Positions 16,812-25,264 of a DNA stretch of 38,817 nucleotides are shown in pieces (position 1 is the first letter of the stretch; each line of letters begins with the position of its first letter). Origin of the DNA: Pusillimonas sp. TS35 (lineage in GTDB: Bacteria > Pseudomonadota > Gammaproteobacteria > Burkholderiales > Burkholderiaceae_B); contig NZ_WWER01000013.1 of the NCBI RefSeq assembly GCF_009857885.1, positions 1-38,817 of the forward strand. Direction: 5' to 3'. The notes under the pieces are model-generated. The model had not been told where the DNA came from. It saw only the letters and a program-made list of their open reading frames with translations, and made no database searches. The translations under genes and the position numbers were made by a program.

Positions 16812-18416
16812 TTACATCCTGAATACGCCGAAGCGCGTGCTTTCGCGAGGTCCGTTATGGGCCAAGGCCAGTCCCAAGGCGAGCCATTGGCGGGTATCGA
16901 CCGGGTCTATCACGGAATCCACCCATAGCCGGGATGCGGCATGCACCGGCGTGCTATGGGTTGCGTAGTGGTCGCGGATCGGTTGCTTGAAGGCCTCCGC
17001 CTCTTCCGCCGTGAACGTCTTGCCCTGACGTACAAGCTGTTCCTGGCGCACAAGGGCAAGCACGGTGGCGGCCTGCTCGCCTCCCATGACCGACGTACGG
17101 GCATTGGGCCACATTGCCATGAAGCGGGGGCCAAAGGCGCGGCCGCACATGGCGAAGTTTCCCGCTCCGTAGCTGCCGCCGATGATCACGCTGAACTTGG
17201 GCACACGAGACGTGGATACGGCGTTTACCATCTTGGCGCCATCCTTGGCGATTCCGCCATGCTCGTATTCCGCGCCCACCATGAATCCGCTGATGTTATG
17301 AAGAAACAGCAGAGGAATGTCGCTCTGGGTGCAGAGCTCGATGAAGTTGGCCGCCTTCTGGGCACTCTCTGAAAAAAGGGGGCCATCATTGATCAGGACG
17401 CCCACCGGGTATCCCTCGATCGCGCCCGTACCGCATATGAGCGACGGCCCGTAGCGTTCACGATACAGATTGAGCTCGCTTCCATCCATCAAGCGGGCAA
17501 GGATTTCGCGCGCTGGAATGGGCTGCTTGGGGTTGGCCGGAATCAACCCCGGAAGCTCGGCTGAATCGTAAAGCGGCGGCACCGGCGCTCTGGGCGGCGG
17601 CAGCAAGGGCTTCGGCCCTGGACGAGCCACGATTTCTCTGATGATGGAAAGGGCGTGTGTATCGTTGTCGGCAAAATGATCGGCCACGCCGGACAGGCGC
17701 GTATGCACGTCCGCTCCGCCCAGCGTTTCCGCATCGACCACGACACCTGTCGCGGCTTGCACCAGCTGCGGTCCGCCCAGGAAAATCGTGCCATTGCCTT
17801 TTACGATGACGGTCTCGTCGCACATGGCGGGGATATAGGCACCGCCTGCCGTGCAGGACCCCATGACCGCGGCGATCTGCTTGATTCCCATTGAGGACAT
17901 CTCTGCAATGTTGCGGAAGATACGTCCAAAATGATGCTCATCAGGGAAGATCTCTTCCTGCAAAGGCAGAAAGGCGCCTCCCGAGTCAACCAGATAGATG
18001 CACGGCAGGCCGTTCTCGCGCGCGATGGCTTGCGCTCTAATCTGCTTCTTGATGGTGATGGGGTAGTATGTGCCGCCCTTGACCGTCGCATCGTTCGCCA
18101 TCACCATGCAGGGCCGTCCTTCGACCATGCCGATTCCGACGATCAGCCCACCGGAGGGGACCTCGTCTTCATACAATCCGTGCCCGGCCAACTGGCCGAC
18201 TTCCAGGAACGGCGTCCCCGGATCGAGAAGTTCATTGATGCGTTCGCGCGGCAAGAGCTTTCCACGCCCGATATGGGTCTTCGCATACTTGCCGCCGCCA
18301 CCCCGGACGGAAGGCCCTTGAGCCGCCTCCACTTCCTTCCTGAGGCTTTCATAAGCTGCCCGGTTCCGATCCAGATCGTCGCCGGCATTGCGCAGCATGG
18401 AATGAAGTATCGCCAT
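16812..18416 (-). CDS. Acyl-CoA carboxylase beta subunit (methylcrotonyl/geranyl-CoA type carboxyltransferase)
   Basis: The 534-residue protein moves carboxyl from biotin to an acyl-CoA. It shows the two carboxyltransferase halves: KLLPRERINELLDPGTPFLE, YLVDSGGAFLPLQ and GSCTAGGAYIPAM in the first, and LFLHNISGFMVG, GAKMVNAVS and GGSYGAGNFAMCGRAF in the second. These patterns fit the methylcrotonyl/geranyl group rather than propionyl- or acetyl-CoA carboxylase beta. The ATG lies 1 base after the stop of the AtuA-C gene. Sequence alone, without alignment of the acyl pocket, does not tell geranyl- from methylcrotonyl-CoA. Confidence 0.93.
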   Translation of the reverse strand: MAILHSMLRNAGDDLDRNRAAYESLRKEVEAAQGPSVRGGGGKYAKTHIGRGKLLPRERINELLDPGTPFLEVGQLAGHGLYEDEVPSGGLIVGIGMVEGRPCMVMANDATVKGGTYYPITIKKQIRAQAIARENGLPCIYLVDSGGAFLPLQEEIFPDEHHFGRIFRNIAEMSSMGIKQIAAVMGSCTAGGAYIPAMCDETVIVKGNGTIFLGGPQLVQAATGVVVDAETLGGADVHTRLSGVADHFADNDTHALSIIREIVARPGPKPLLPPPRAPVPPLYDSAELPGLIPANPKQPIPAREILARLMDGSELNLYRERYGPSLICGTGAIEGYPVGVLINDGPLFSESAQKAANFIELCTQSDIPLLFLHNISGFMVGAEYEHGGIAKDGAKMVNAVSTSRVPKFSVIIGGSYGAGNFAMCGRAFGPRFMAMWPNARTSVMGGEQAATVLALVRQEQLVRQGKTFTAEEAEAFKQPIRDHYATHSTPVHAASRLWVDSVIDPVDTRQWLALGLALAHNGPRESTRFGVFRM

Positions 18417-18417
18417 G

Positions 18418-18729
18418 TCATTCCACCACGGTCAAGCGCAGCAATGCATGCCCGAGCGACTTTCCGGTTTGATCCAGGCGGAGCGTCTTCGTTGCTCCGC
18501 CCCCCAATGCCCCGTGCATCACCACCACCACGGCCTGTATGTTGTCCATGGGATGGCAGTGGACCTCTCCCTTTACCCAATCGCCATACAGCGCCTTGAC
18601 CGCCGCAGGCGTAACGCTTGCGAGCAGAAGCGGGTAATCCTCGGGGCTCCTGGCCACCAGGCCCGCGGTGCAAACATCCCCCTTGTCTCCGGACCTGACA
18701 TAGGCAATTTCATGAAGCTGGCGTGTCAT
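18418..18729 (-). CDS. AtuA-like C-terminal ferredoxin-fold domain protein
   Basis: This 103-residue protein carries the signature AYVRSGDKGDVCTAGLVARS, which marks the C-terminal domain found fused to AtuA in many species. Here it is a separate gene, 12 bases after AtuA and 1 base before the carboxylase beta gene. AAGGAAC precedes its ATG. It probably forms a complex with the AtuA subunit. Its biochemical role, like that of AtuA, is not established; Pseudomonas AtuA is required for growth on acyclic terpenes such as citronellol. Confidence 0.85.
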   Translation of the reverse strand: MTRQLHEIAYVRSGDKGDVCTAGLVARSPEDYPLLLASVTPAAVKALYGDWVKGEVHCHPMDNIQAVVVVMHGALGGGATKTLRLDQTGKSLGHALLRLTVVE

Positions 18730-18741
18730 ATCGTGTTCCTT

Positions 18742-20118
18742 TCAGGCTACAAAGATGTCGGTGGTTTGACGCACGAATTCGCGCGGAATCAATGTCGGCC
18801 ACAGCGCCACGATGGGCCGCGACTTCATCGGCGTGCCAAATGACGTGCCGCCTGGGCCCATGATCCATAGGTGAGTGCCGGCGCGCCGGACTTTGTCGGC
18901 TTCTTCACGCGTTCTCGTCCGCACCGCGCAACGCAGCCCCACTTCGCTCATTTGATTCGCTCCGTTTCGCTCTGGAGCAGGCGCCGCCGGGCCATGCAGC
19001 ATGTTCAAGCCGACGAAGTCGAAGTGAATTTGATCTGCGGCCAGGCCCATCCGCTCGAACCGCTCGAGCATGGTGTCACGCGCCTTGCAGGCGCGGTCGT
19101 AGGCGTTCGGCCAGGGGAAGAACGCCATGGTTTCCCCTATCCATCCATCCTGGTATCCGACTACGAGCTTGAGCAGGTCCGGCGCCGGCTTGCCCTTGAC
19201 GCCCGACACCCGGACACGGTCGGTGCCCACGGCATCCAGGCTCAGCGAAGTAAAGTCCGCAACGGCATCCGGCATGAGGTAATTGCGCGGATCGGAAATC
19301 TCGTAGACCAGATGCTCCTTGACCGTGAAGGTATCGACGCGCCCCCCCGTGCCCGGCAGCTTGGTGATATCGGCGCTGCCGTCACGGCGGAACTCCGCGA
19401 TGGGGAAGCCGACCTGGCCCATGCGCGGCATATCTGCGAAACGTGACGACATGCCGCCCGTGCAGCCGGCGGCGCACTCCAGGATATGGCCTACCGTCAC
19501 CGATGCGGCCAGCAAGTCGGCATGGGCCGCATCCCGTTGCCAGCCGAACTCGTGCACGACCGGGCCGACGTACAAGGCGTTGTCCGACACACGGCCTGTG
19601 ATCACCACATCCGCGTCACCCTTCAGGCTTTCGACGATACCCGAGCTGTCCGTATACACGTTCGCGGAAACCACGCGCGGGCGTATCGCGGAGAAGTCCT
19701 CATCGCCGGTGTCCATGTTGGTCAAAGGCACATTGCCGGCTGTCAGCAAATCCAGCTTGCCCAGAAGATCATCACCTTCCACCAGCGCTATACGCGCACC
19801 GGCCAGCCCGTCCTTTCTTGCGTTCTCGACGATGCGCTGCGCCGCGGCGCGAATATTGACCCCGCCTCCGTTCGATATCAGGCGGGTCCCGCGTTCCCGC
19901 GCTTGAGGCAACAGCGCGCTCATGCACTGCACGGCGTCCGGTATATAGCCGGCGTCGGGATTCTTCATTTTTTGGCGCTGAAGCAGCGCCATGGTCAGTT
20001 CGGCCAGATAATCGAAACACAAGTAATCCAGCTCGCCTTTCTCCAGCAACTCTACGGCCGGATCCTGAGCGTCGCCCCAAAAACCAGACCCTGCCCCAAG
20101 TCGCAGAACGTCTTTCAT
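18742..20118 (-). CDS. AtuA family protein (acyclic terpene utilisation, DUF1446)
   Basis: The 458-residue protein begins VLRLGAGSGFWGD and continues through LDYLCFDYLAELTM, ISNGGGVN, DVVITGRVSDNALYVGP, GHILECAAGCTGGMSSRF and VYEISDPRNYLMPDAV, all typical of the AtuA (DUF1446) family. AGGAG precedes the ATG. It opens the operon AtuA, AtuA-C, carboxylase beta, carboxylase alpha. In Pseudomonas the family member is needed for terpene breakdown, but a catalytic activity is not settled. Relatives are also common in acid-catabolism clusters of Burkholderiales, so a terpene substrate is possible, not proven. Confidence 0.88.
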   Translation of the reverse strand: MKDVLRLGAGSGFWGDAQDPAVELLEKGELDYLCFDYLAELTMALLQRQKMKNPDAGYIPDAVQCMSALLPQARERGTRLISNGGGVNIRAAAQRIVENARKDGLAGARIALVEGDDLLGKLDLLTAGNVPLTNMDTGDEDFSAIRPRVVSANVYTDSSGIVESLKGDADVVITGRVSDNALYVGPVVHEFGWQRDAAHADLLAASVTVGHILECAAGCTGGMSSRFADMPRMGQVGFPIAEFRRDGSADITKLPGTGGRVDTFTVKEHLVYEISDPRNYLMPDAVADFTSLSLDAVGTDRVRVSGVKGKPAPDLLKLVVGYQDGWIGETMAFFPWPNAYDRACKARDTMLERFERMGLAADQIHFDFVGLNMLHGPAAPAPERNGANQMSEVGLRCAVRTRTREEADKVRRAGTHLWIMGPGGTSFGTPMKSRPIVALWPTLIPREFVRQTTDIFVA

Positions 20119-20423
20119 CGCTATCTCCTAGCTTTATCGATACACGGCGGATCGCCGCAATAACCTTGGTCTCCCGCGCAGCTGCGCAGCCCACGATTTC
20201 CGTTTTAATATATTGAATTTCATTTTAAATAAAGCGACTGACGAAGTCAACGCCTTAACGGCTATTTCCCAGCATGGCTATATTCAACGTGAACCTGGCA
20301 TACGGTATGTGATGAACAAGGCCATATCCTGCCAAGGTCTTGAATTGCTTCTTGACAGATCCGATTCAAAACCTATAATTCCGATTAGTCTAATTTAATT
20401 TCATTTTCATTGGATTCAATCAA
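20119..20423. promoter_or_regulatory. Divergent control region with two AATTTCATTTT sites
   Basis: The spacer between atuA-like and SDR genes is AT-rich and contains the 11-mer AATTTCATTTT twice, at 20216-20226 and 20397-20407. The first lies about 100 bases upstream of the AtuA start; the second lies just downstream of the SDR -10 element, where a repressor could block transcription. The TTTCA half-site resembles the TGAAA/TTTCA halves of IclR-type operators. No gene is seen in the spacer. Confidence 0.45.
20341..20379 (+). promoter_or_regulatory. Sigma-70 promoter of the SDR gene with upstream TGAATT box
   Basis: TTGACA (20352-20357) and TATAAT (20374-20379) are both consensus and 16 bases apart, 45 bases before the ATG at 20424. 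TGAATT (20341-20346) lies exactly 5 bases upstream of the -35, the same spacing as TGAAAT or CGAAAT boxes at three other promoters in this block. Confidence 0.7.
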
Positions 20424-21236
20424 ATGCTTGCAGCCGGAACGTTCTCGAACAAAACGTTTTTCATCACCGGCGCCGGGACGGGCATCGGAAAAGCGTTCGC
20501 ATTGCGGGCGGCGGCGCTCGGGGCCACGGTTGCATTGGGCGGCAGAAGAGAAGACCCATTGCGCGAAACATCGGCCGAAATTGCCGAGTCGGGAGGCCAG
20601 TCTTTGATCTGCCCCATCGACATTCGCAATCCGGACGACGTCGACGCCACCATCGCTCGAGTCGTGGCCGAGACAGGGCATATCGACGTGCTGATCAACA
20701 ACGCCGCGGGGAACTTCGTGGCCCGCGCCGAAGATATTTCTCCCCGGGGTTGGAACGCGGTCATCAATACCGTGCTGAACGGCACTGCATACTGCACACT
20801 CGCCGCAGGCAGGCACATGCTGAACCAGGAATCCGGGAAGGTGCTGAGCATCTCCGCCGCGTACGCTTGGCATGGCGGTCCGGGAACGGCTCATTCGGCT
20901 GCCGCCAAGGCCGGCGTAATCGCCATGTCTAAATCGCTGGCAGTGGAATGGGGACCGCGCAACGTGCAGGTCAATTGCCTTTGTCCGGGCTTCGTGGATA
21001 CCCCGCAGTCGCGCACGGCGCTTTGGCCGACCGCCGAAGGCCGGCAACACATACTGGGTTCGATCCCCGCCGGGCGCTTCGGCACCATCGAAGAAACCAT
21101 TGAAGCCGGCTTGTTCCTGTGCAGCCCGGCGGCGGACTACATCAATGGCGAAGTGCTGGTCATAGACGGCGGGCAATGGCTGAACAAAGGCGCTTTCGTG
21201 CTTCCCGAGCCAGGACATCGCTACGATAAGGTTTGA
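20424..21236 (+). CDS. Short-chain dehydrogenase, 2,4-dienoyl-CoA reductase-like
   Basis: The 270-residue Rossmann protein has the cofactor loop TGAGTGIG (15-22), NNAAGNF (92-98) and lysine K162 in AHSAAAKAGV. The usual catalytic Tyr of YxxxK is serine (S158), as in peroxisomal-type 2,4-dienoyl-CoA reductases, which lack that Tyr. WGPRNVQVNCLCPGFVDT matches the same group. It would use NADPH to reduce conjugated dienoyl-CoAs formed while degrading an unsaturated substrate. The gene runs opposite to AtuA and ends 5 bases from the convergent acyl-CoA dehydrogenase stop. No clear Shine-Dalgarno is seen, only the consensus promoter upstream. Confidence 0.85.
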   Translation: MLAAGTFSNKTFFITGAGTGIGKAFALRAAALGATVALGGRREDPLRETSAEIAESGGQSLICPIDIRNPDDVDATIARVVAETGHIDVLINNAAGNFVARAEDISPRGWNAVINTVLNGTAYCTLAAGRHMLNQESGKVLSISAAYAWHGGPGTAHSAAAKAGVIAMSKSLAVEWGPRNVQVNCLCPGFVDTPQSRTALWPTAEGRQHILGSIPAGRFGTIEETIEAGLFLCSPAADYINGEVLVIDGGQWLNKGAFVLPEPGHRYDKV

Positions 21237-21240
21237 TGAC

Positions 21241-22407
21241 CTAGTACGATTTCGGCAGGCCCAGCACCTTCTCCGCGATATTGCACAGAATCAGATGCGG
21301 GCTGACCGGCGCTATGCGCATGATCATGGCTTCTCTCAGATATCGCTCGACATGATATTCCTTGGCGTATCCGAATCCACCATGCGTCAGGATCGCCGTC
21401 TCGGATGACCTGACGGCGGCCTCCGCCGCCAGATATTTGGCCGCGTTGGCCTGGGGGCCGCAAGGCAATCCACTGTCATACAGGCTGGCGGCACGCTGCG
21501 TCATCAACTCCGCGGCCTCGAGTTCCGCCCAGCATTGTGCGAGCGGATGCTGTATTCCCTGGTTTTGACCGATAGGCCTGCCGAACACGACCCGCTCACG
21601 CGCGTAGTCGGCCGCGCGTGCCAAGGCAAGCCGCCCGATGCCCACCGCCTCGGCTGCAACCAGGATCCGTTCGGGGTTCATGCCGTGCAAGATATAACGA
21701 AAGCCCTCACCTTCCTCACCGATGCGGTCCTCGACCGGCACCGGCAATGCGTCGATGAAGAGCTCGTTGGAGTCGACCGCCTTGCGGCCCATTTTCTCAA
21801 TTTCTCGCACCTCTACATGGCTCCGGTCCAGGCGCGTATAGAACAGGCTCAAGCCCTTGGTCGGAGATTGCACGTCTTCTATAGGAGTGGTCCGCGCAAG
21901 AAGCAGCATGTGGTCCGCCACCTGCGCGGTGGAAATCCATACTTTCCGGCCGGTGACCAGATAGTGATCGCCATTGCGGACCGCGCGCGTGGTCAGCTTG
22001 GTGGTGTTCAAGCCCGCATCGGGCTCCGTTACGGCAAAACAAGCCTTGGACTCACCCCTGATCAGGGGCGGCAACGCACGGGCTTTCTGCTCTTCCGTGC
22101 CGAACACCACCACCGGGTTCAGGCCGAAGATATTCATGTGCACCGAAGATGCCGCCGACATGCCGCCGCCCGACTCCGCAATCGCCTGCATCATCAGCGC
22201 CGCATCCAGGATGCCCAGCCCGGCCCCGCCATAGGCCTCGGGCATTGCAATGCCCAGCCAGCCGGCATCGGCGACTGCACGATAGAACTCCTCGGGGAAG
22301 CCCCCATCGCGATCCTTGTCCAACCAGTACTGGTCATCGAAGCGCCGGCACAGATCCACTATGGCGGCCCGCAGTTGCTGCTGTTGTGAACTGAGTTGAA
22401 AGTCCAT
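21241..22407 (-). CDS. Acyl-CoA dehydrogenase (last gene of the leftward operon)
   Basis: The 388-residue flavoprotein has the substrate/FAD loop CFAVTEPDAGLNTTKL, KVWISTAQVADHMLLLART, RVVFGRPIGQNQGIQHPLA and GGFGYAKEYHVERYLREA. It ends RIAPVSPHLILCNIAEKVLG, where medium-chain enzymes would have the catalytic glutamate of YEGT. The base must therefore come from another position, as in isovaleryl-type enzymes. AGGA lies 6 bases before the ATG. It closes the operon that starts with MaoC at 28357 and probably makes a double bond in a branched acyl-CoA. Confidence 0.9.
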   Translation of the reverse strand: MDFQLSSQQQQLRAAIVDLCRRFDDQYWLDKDRDGGFPEEFYRAVADAGWLGIAMPEAYGGAGLGILDAALMMQAIAESGGGMSAASSVHMNIFGLNPVVVFGTEEQKARALPPLIRGESKACFAVTEPDAGLNTTKLTTRAVRNGDHYLVTGRKVWISTAQVADHMLLLARTTPIEDVQSPTKGLSLFYTRLDRSHVEVREIEKMGRKAVDSNELFIDALPVPVEDRIGEEGEGFRYILHGMNPERILVAAEAVGIGRLALARAADYARERVVFGRPIGQNQGIQHPLAQCWAELEAAELMTQRAASLYDSGLPCGPQANAAKYLAAEAAVRSSETAILTHGGFGYAKEYHVERYLREAMIMRIAPVSPHLILCNIAEKVLGLPKSY

Positions 22408-22479
22408 GTTTTTCCTGTTTCATGTCCATGCGCGGCGCTTGCCAACAAGCGCCCGGCTGGGCGTGGTCCGATGGGTGAA

Positions 22480-23280
22480 TCAGCCGGCGTTCTTCACCGG
22501 CCATGAGTAAAGAGACGGGGACCCCGACCGCAGGCGCTTGACGGCGTCTTCGTGGTAGGCCGTCGAGTACGCTATGGCCTGGCCCGCCATCTCGGTATCG
22601 GCCATGGCTCCCAGGTCCGATGACATGGACCGCAGCATGGCGGTCTTCATCAGGGCAAAAGCCGTTCGCGGCAAGTTCGTCATGGCCAAGGCAATTTCCC
22701 GGGCACGCGCCTGCAGCGCCTCGGGCGCCGCCAGTTCGTTGACCATTCCGTATTCCAGCGCTTCGCTGCCACCGACAGCCCGGGTCGAATACAACATGTC
22801 CTTGGCACGGAGCCATCCCACCACTCGTGGCAAGGTAAACAAACCACATGCGTCCGGGATCAACCCCAGGCGGAGGAAGGACATGCAGAAACGCGCGCGC
22901 TCCGTAGCGACGACGAAATCGGCCGCCAGCGCCAGGCTGCATCCGGCGCCATAGGCGCATCCGTCGACCGCCACCACGACGGGCTTCGTCGTTTCCAACA
23001 GGCTTTGAGCCCCCTTGCTCACAGGGGCAATGCGGTCACGGCCCGCCTCGGCATCCAGTTCGCCGGGACGCATCTCGCCGATATCGCCCCCCGCGCAAAA
23101 ATGTTCTCCCGCGCCCGACAGCAATACGACACGGACCTCGTCGTCCTTGCCGGCCCGCGCTATTGCCTCCCATAGCGCGGTCCGCATATCCAGGCTCAAG
23201 GCATTCCGCTTTGCCGGGCGGTTGAGCCTGATATGGCCAACCCCTTGTGCCAGGGAATATTCAATCATGGAATCCGTCAT
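22480..23280 (-). CDS. Enoyl-CoA hydratase/isomerase family, PaaG-like isomerase signature
   Basis: The 266-residue crotonase has the oxyanion motif HFCAGGDIGEM and VDGCAYGAGCSLALAADF. At the position of the first hydratase glutamate it has Ser (GAGCSLA), and at the second it has SFLRLGLIPDACG, in which an aspartate matches the catalytic Asp of PaaG-type enoyl-CoA isomerases (GLVPDAGG). It is more likely a double-bond isomerase than a hydratase. The ATG overlaps the alpha/beta hydrolase stop (ATGA at 23277-23280). Confidence 0.88.
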   Translation of the reverse strand: MTDSMIEYSLAQGVGHIRLNRPAKRNALSLDMRTALWEAIARAGKDDEVRVVLLSGAGEHFCAGGDIGEMRPGELDAEAGRDRIAPVSKGAQSLLETTKPVVVAVDGCAYGAGCSLALAADFVVATERARFCMSFLRLGLIPDACGLFTLPRVVGWLRAKDMLYSTRAVGGSEALEYGMVNELAAPEALQARAREIALAMTNLPRTAFALMKTAMLRSMSSDLGAMADTEMAGQAIAYSTAYHEDAVKRLRSGSPSLYSWPVKNAG

Positions 23281-24173
23281 GCGTCGTTCCCGGAGCCATT
23301 TTCTTCAAGAGACCAATTGGCCAACTGGGTACGCAGGGCAGCGGCCAGGGCCAAAGGCTCGTCGAGCATGACGTGATGACGGCAGTTGGCCAGCTCTATG
23401 ACAGGCATAAGCCTGCCAAAGCGGCTGCGCATGTAGGCCCGAGTCTCGCCATCGACCCGCTCGCTATGCTCGCCGACGAACAACGCAACATTGCAGCGCA
23501 TATCGAGCAGCGCCTGGGTGAACTCCGTGGGCCGCGGATACCCGACGGCGGCCGGGTCGAATTTCCATCGCCACCCGCCCGTCGTTTCGACGACGGAATG
23601 AAAGGCGATATGGTCCAGATAGAACTGGCACCCGACCCGCTGCTGGGGGATCAGGCGAAACCGTCGCAAGGCCTCGGCCCGGTCCGCATAGATATCGCCC
23701 GGCGTCTTGACCTGAACCGAATACGGGGGGCTATGCTTTTCAGGCGGCTCGATCGGGGAATCAATGACGATGATGCCGGCAAGGCGGTCGCCGTGCGCGG
23801 CGCCCGCCATGATGGTGACGAAGCCTCCCAAGCTGTGCCCGACGATGAATGCCGGGCGTCCCGGCGCAGCGGAATCCAGCACCGCCATGACTTGTTCAGC
23901 ATAGCGTTCCCGCTCGTAGCGGCCGCAATGGCTACTGTCGCCCATGCCGCCCAGGTCGATGGCCAGCACGTAGTACTGATCGGCCAACAGCGGCGCGATG
24001 AAGCGCCACCATTCGGCATGAGCGGCATTGCCATGCACCAGCATCAAGGGGGGCAGACCGGGATCGCCCCAACTCAGGTAATGAACACGGCAGCCGTCGA
24101 CATCAACATACCGGGATTCATTGGGCATCGCGAGAGCCGTCTGGGCCCATTCCGGAATCGATAGCTGCACCAT
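23277..24173 (-). CDS. Alpha/beta hydrolase
   Basis: The start at 24173 (MVQLSIPEWAQ) has AAGGA 13 bases upstream and avoids overlap with the receptor gene that the longer frame to 24320 would need. The 298-residue product has the oxyanion loop LMLVHGNAAHAEWW, the nucleophile elbow GHSLGG (S114) and a C-terminal histidine in CRHHVML. This places it among Ser-His-Asp hydrolases, which may cleave an ester, lactone, carbon-carbon or thioester bond. In the operon it might release a free acid or CoA from an intermediate; the substrate is unknown. Confidence 0.88.
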   Translation of the reverse strand: MVQLSIPEWAQTALAMPNESRYVDVDGCRVHYLSWGDPGLPPLMLVHGNAAHAEWWRFIAPLLADQYYVLAIDLGGMGDSSHCGRYERERYAEQVMAVLDSAAPGRPAFIVGHSLGGFVTIMAGAAHGDRLAGIIVIDSPIEPPEKHSPPYSVQVKTPGDIYADRAEALRRFRLIPQQRVGCQFYLDHIAFHSVVETTGGWRWKFDPAAVGYPRPTEFTQALLDMRCNVALFVGEHSERVDGETRAYMRSRFGRLMPVIELANCRHHVMLDEPLALAAALRTQLANWSLEENGSGNDA

Positions 24174-24214
24174 ATTGCCGTGTCCTTCTGCCACTTCTGC
24201 CTCCTGCGTGTCGT

Positions 24215-25198
24215 TTAGGTGGGCTGGATGCCGGCCGCCTTGACCAGACGCGCCCACCGATCGATCTCGATCGCCTGGAATTTCGCGAGGTCTTCCGGCG
24301 AGCCGGCAACCGGGGTCCACCCCTGGGAACCGAACTGCTTTTCCGCCTCGTCCGACTTCATGGCGCGAACGATGATCTCATTGAGGCGGCTTATGATTTC
24401 CGGAGGCGTGCCATTAAGGCCGAAAGCAGCGATCCAACCCGTGACTTCATACCCTTTCACTCCCTGCTCCGCGATCGTTGGGATGTCGGCGTACTTCGCG
24501 ATACGTTTGCCCGTGGACACACCGAGCGCTTTCAATTTGCCGCTTTCCACCAAGGGCATGACGGCGGGGGCATCGCCGAATACCATGTCGATCTGACCAC
24601 CGATCAGGTCGGTGAGCGCGACAGGAAGCGTCTTGTAGGGAACATGCAGGATGTCGACGCCCGCGAGTTCGCGCATGACCTCGCCACCTGCGCGCGAAGA
24701 GGAGTTACCGGCACCGAACGTCATGCCGCCCGGTTTCTTCTTCATCATGGCAACGAGTTCCTGGACGTTCTTTGCGGGGTGGTCCGCCCTTACCACCAGA
24801 ACGACCCCGCCAATGATCAGATTGCTGATCGGCGTGAAATCCTTGACCGGATCGTACGGCAGTTGCTTGAACAGGCTGACGTTGGCCGCATGCGTGGTAT
24901 TCGTGCCAAGCACGAACGTATATCCGTCAGCGGGCTGCCGTGCCGCGAACTGCATGCCGATCGAACCGCTGGCCCCGGCCTTATTGTCAATGACCACCGG
25001 CTGTTTGAGTTCGGTGGACAAGTAGGGACTGAGGAAGCGCGCAACTTGATCGGTGGTGGTGCCCGCACCGAAGGGCACAACGATGGTTATGGGTTTGTTG
25101 GGATAGCCGCTCGATTGAGCATGGGCCTGCGTACCAAGCAACGTGGAGCCGAGTAGCGCTGCGCTGGCGGCTAGAAAACTTCTGCGGTTCGTGTTCAT
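24215..25198 (-). CDS. Bug-type periplasmic receptor with twin-arginine-like signal
   Basis: The 327-residue protein begins MNTNRRSFLAASAALLGSTL and continues to AQSSGYPNKPI, a signal peptide with an RRSFL twin-arginine-like motif. YPNKPITIVVPFGAGTTTDQVAR, GYTFVLGTNTTHAAN and HVPYKTLPVALTDLIGGQIDM are typical of Bug/TctC receptors that bind carboxylates for tripartite tricarboxylate transporters. AAGGAG precedes the ATG. No TctA/TctB membrane genes occur in the window, so transport must use partners elsewhere or the protein senses its ligand. The gene sits inside the catabolic operon, so its ligand is probably the pathway substrate. Confidence 0.92.
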   Translation of the reverse strand: MNTNRRSFLAASAALLGSTLLGTQAHAQSSGYPNKPITIVVPFGAGTTTDQVARFLSPYLSTELKQPVVIDNKAGASGSIGMQFAARQPADGYTFVLGTNTTHAANVSLFKQLPYDPVKDFTPISNLIIGGVVLVVRADHPAKNVQELVAMMKKKPGGMTFGAGNSSSRAGGEVMRELAGVDILHVPYKTLPVALTDLIGGQIDMVFGDAPAVMPLVESGKLKALGVSTGKRIAKYADIPTIAEQGVKGYEVTGWIAAFGLNGTPPEIISRLNEIIVRAMKSDEAEKQFGSQGWTPVAGSPEDLAKFQAIEIDRWARLVKAAGIQPT

Positions 25199-25264
25199 GT
25201 TGCGTGTCTCCTTCGAGGTATCGTCATATGACTGTGTAATTACTGCGCTTGCTTCAGCATGGCG

